Shown: piece by piece, positions 59,683-59,869 of the stretch
Layout of the letters: every line of letters begins with the position of its first letter
Numbering within the stretch: the first letter of the stretch is position 1
Origin: MGBC114079 sp964531385
GTDB lineage: Bacteria > Bacillota > Clostridia > Lachnospirales > CAG-274
Reading direction: 5' to 3'
Length of the DNA: 59,869 bases
NCBI GenBank assembly: GCA_964531385.1
Contig: CAZHGC010000015.1
Coordinates: 1-59,869 of the forward strand
The notes under the pieces: generated by a model
Database searches by the model: none
Told to the model about the DNA's origin: nothing
The model's input: the letters and a program-made list of their open reading frames with translations, nothing else
Translations under genes and position numbers: made by a program

Positions 59683-59869
59683 CAGAAACTCCTTTCCCTC
59701 AACCACTCAACTCTCCCCCCTCCACCCCAATCACCCTCCAAACCCCTCAACCTCCAACCCCCCTCTACTCTCTAAATCACCCCGCCCCCCAAAACAATCC
59801 CTGTCCGCGCTCCCCCGCCAACTCCACGTCAAACACTCCCCCCCCCCCCGAGCACCCCCCACACCCGCC
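59683..59869. other. C-rich end of window
   Basis: After the last stop codon the plus strand is mostly C with A and T, growing richer towards the end (runs of up to 12 C). No gene seen. It may be another pyrimidine tract whose end is poor-quality sequence. Confidence 0.7.

Overview
The window comes from an AT-rich, Gram-positive, endospore-forming anaerobe of the class Clostridia. A cellulolytic or pectinolytic member near Lachnospirales is my best guess, and the rank below class is not secure. The reasons are: strong AGGAGG-type ribosome sites before almost every gene; spore genes (yabP, yabQ, a gerS-like lipoprotein gene beside alr); the WalR-WalK pair; surface proteins held by SLH repeats; a dockerin-bearing protein; a family PL9 pectate lyase; and no outer-membrane genes. 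It appears to be a draft scaffold: a 100-N gap sits inside a tandem repeat at 15251-15350 and the last ~180 bases are abnormally C-rich.

Layout. 0.2-7 kb: a chemoreceptor, an exported cyclophilin with a copper-amine-oxidase-N-like surface protein, and a CNNM/CorC-type membrane protein preceded by a 31-codon leader ORF. 7-12.2 kb (minus): tRNA-Val and the Bacillus-like mazG-hup-rqcP-yabP-yabQ-divIC block, with cca and a membrane-anchored glucosaminidase-like gene upstream. 12.5-15 kb (plus): walR-walK. 15.2-25.6 kb (minus): 39-bp repeats, an alpha/beta hydrolase, an RND efflux operon (tandem-MarR regulator, lipoprotein adaptor, RND pump) behind a four-copy operator array, a DUF1189-like membrane protein, yjbQ and a phosphohexomutase gene. 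25.8-27.5 kb (plus): malic enzyme behind a structured leader, then tRNA-Leu. 27.6-31.3 kb (minus): an LCP-family gene and gerS-alr-ndoA. 31.7-36.8 kb (plus): yqeG, the shikimate genes aroE-comFB-aroK-aroQ, efp and a serine hydrolase. 37-46.6 kb (minus): two large exported carbohydrate-active proteins and a zinc-ribbon membrane protein. 47-57.1 kb (minus): asnS with an anchored helical protein, then M23/LysM/G5, SLH and G5-3D wall proteins, and the metG-tatD-yabE order known from Bacillus. 57.4-59.7 kb (plus): a second LCP gene and an unrecognised Lys/Asn-rich protein.

How it fits together. Much of the window concerns the envelope: sensing (WalRK), wall-polymer attachment (two LCP proteins), peptidoglycan turnover (glucosaminidase-like, M23, 3D), cortex formation and germination (YabP/YabQ, GerS, Alr), and polysaccharide attack at the surface (PL9-SLH, dockerin protein). 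Housekeeping genes for translation and central metabolism lie between.

The most distinctive observations are: (1) a MarR-family protein made of two fused MarR domains, facing four tandem 16-bp operators laid over its own promoter; (2) a short Asp/Pro-then-basic leader ORF before a CNNM/CorC gene, reminiscent of MgtL-type Mg2+ sensing leaders; (3) a three-helix RNA leader before malic enzyme; (4) a 72-bp triple-hairpin interspersed repeat in six same-orientation copies; and (5) long homopyrimidine intergenic tracts.
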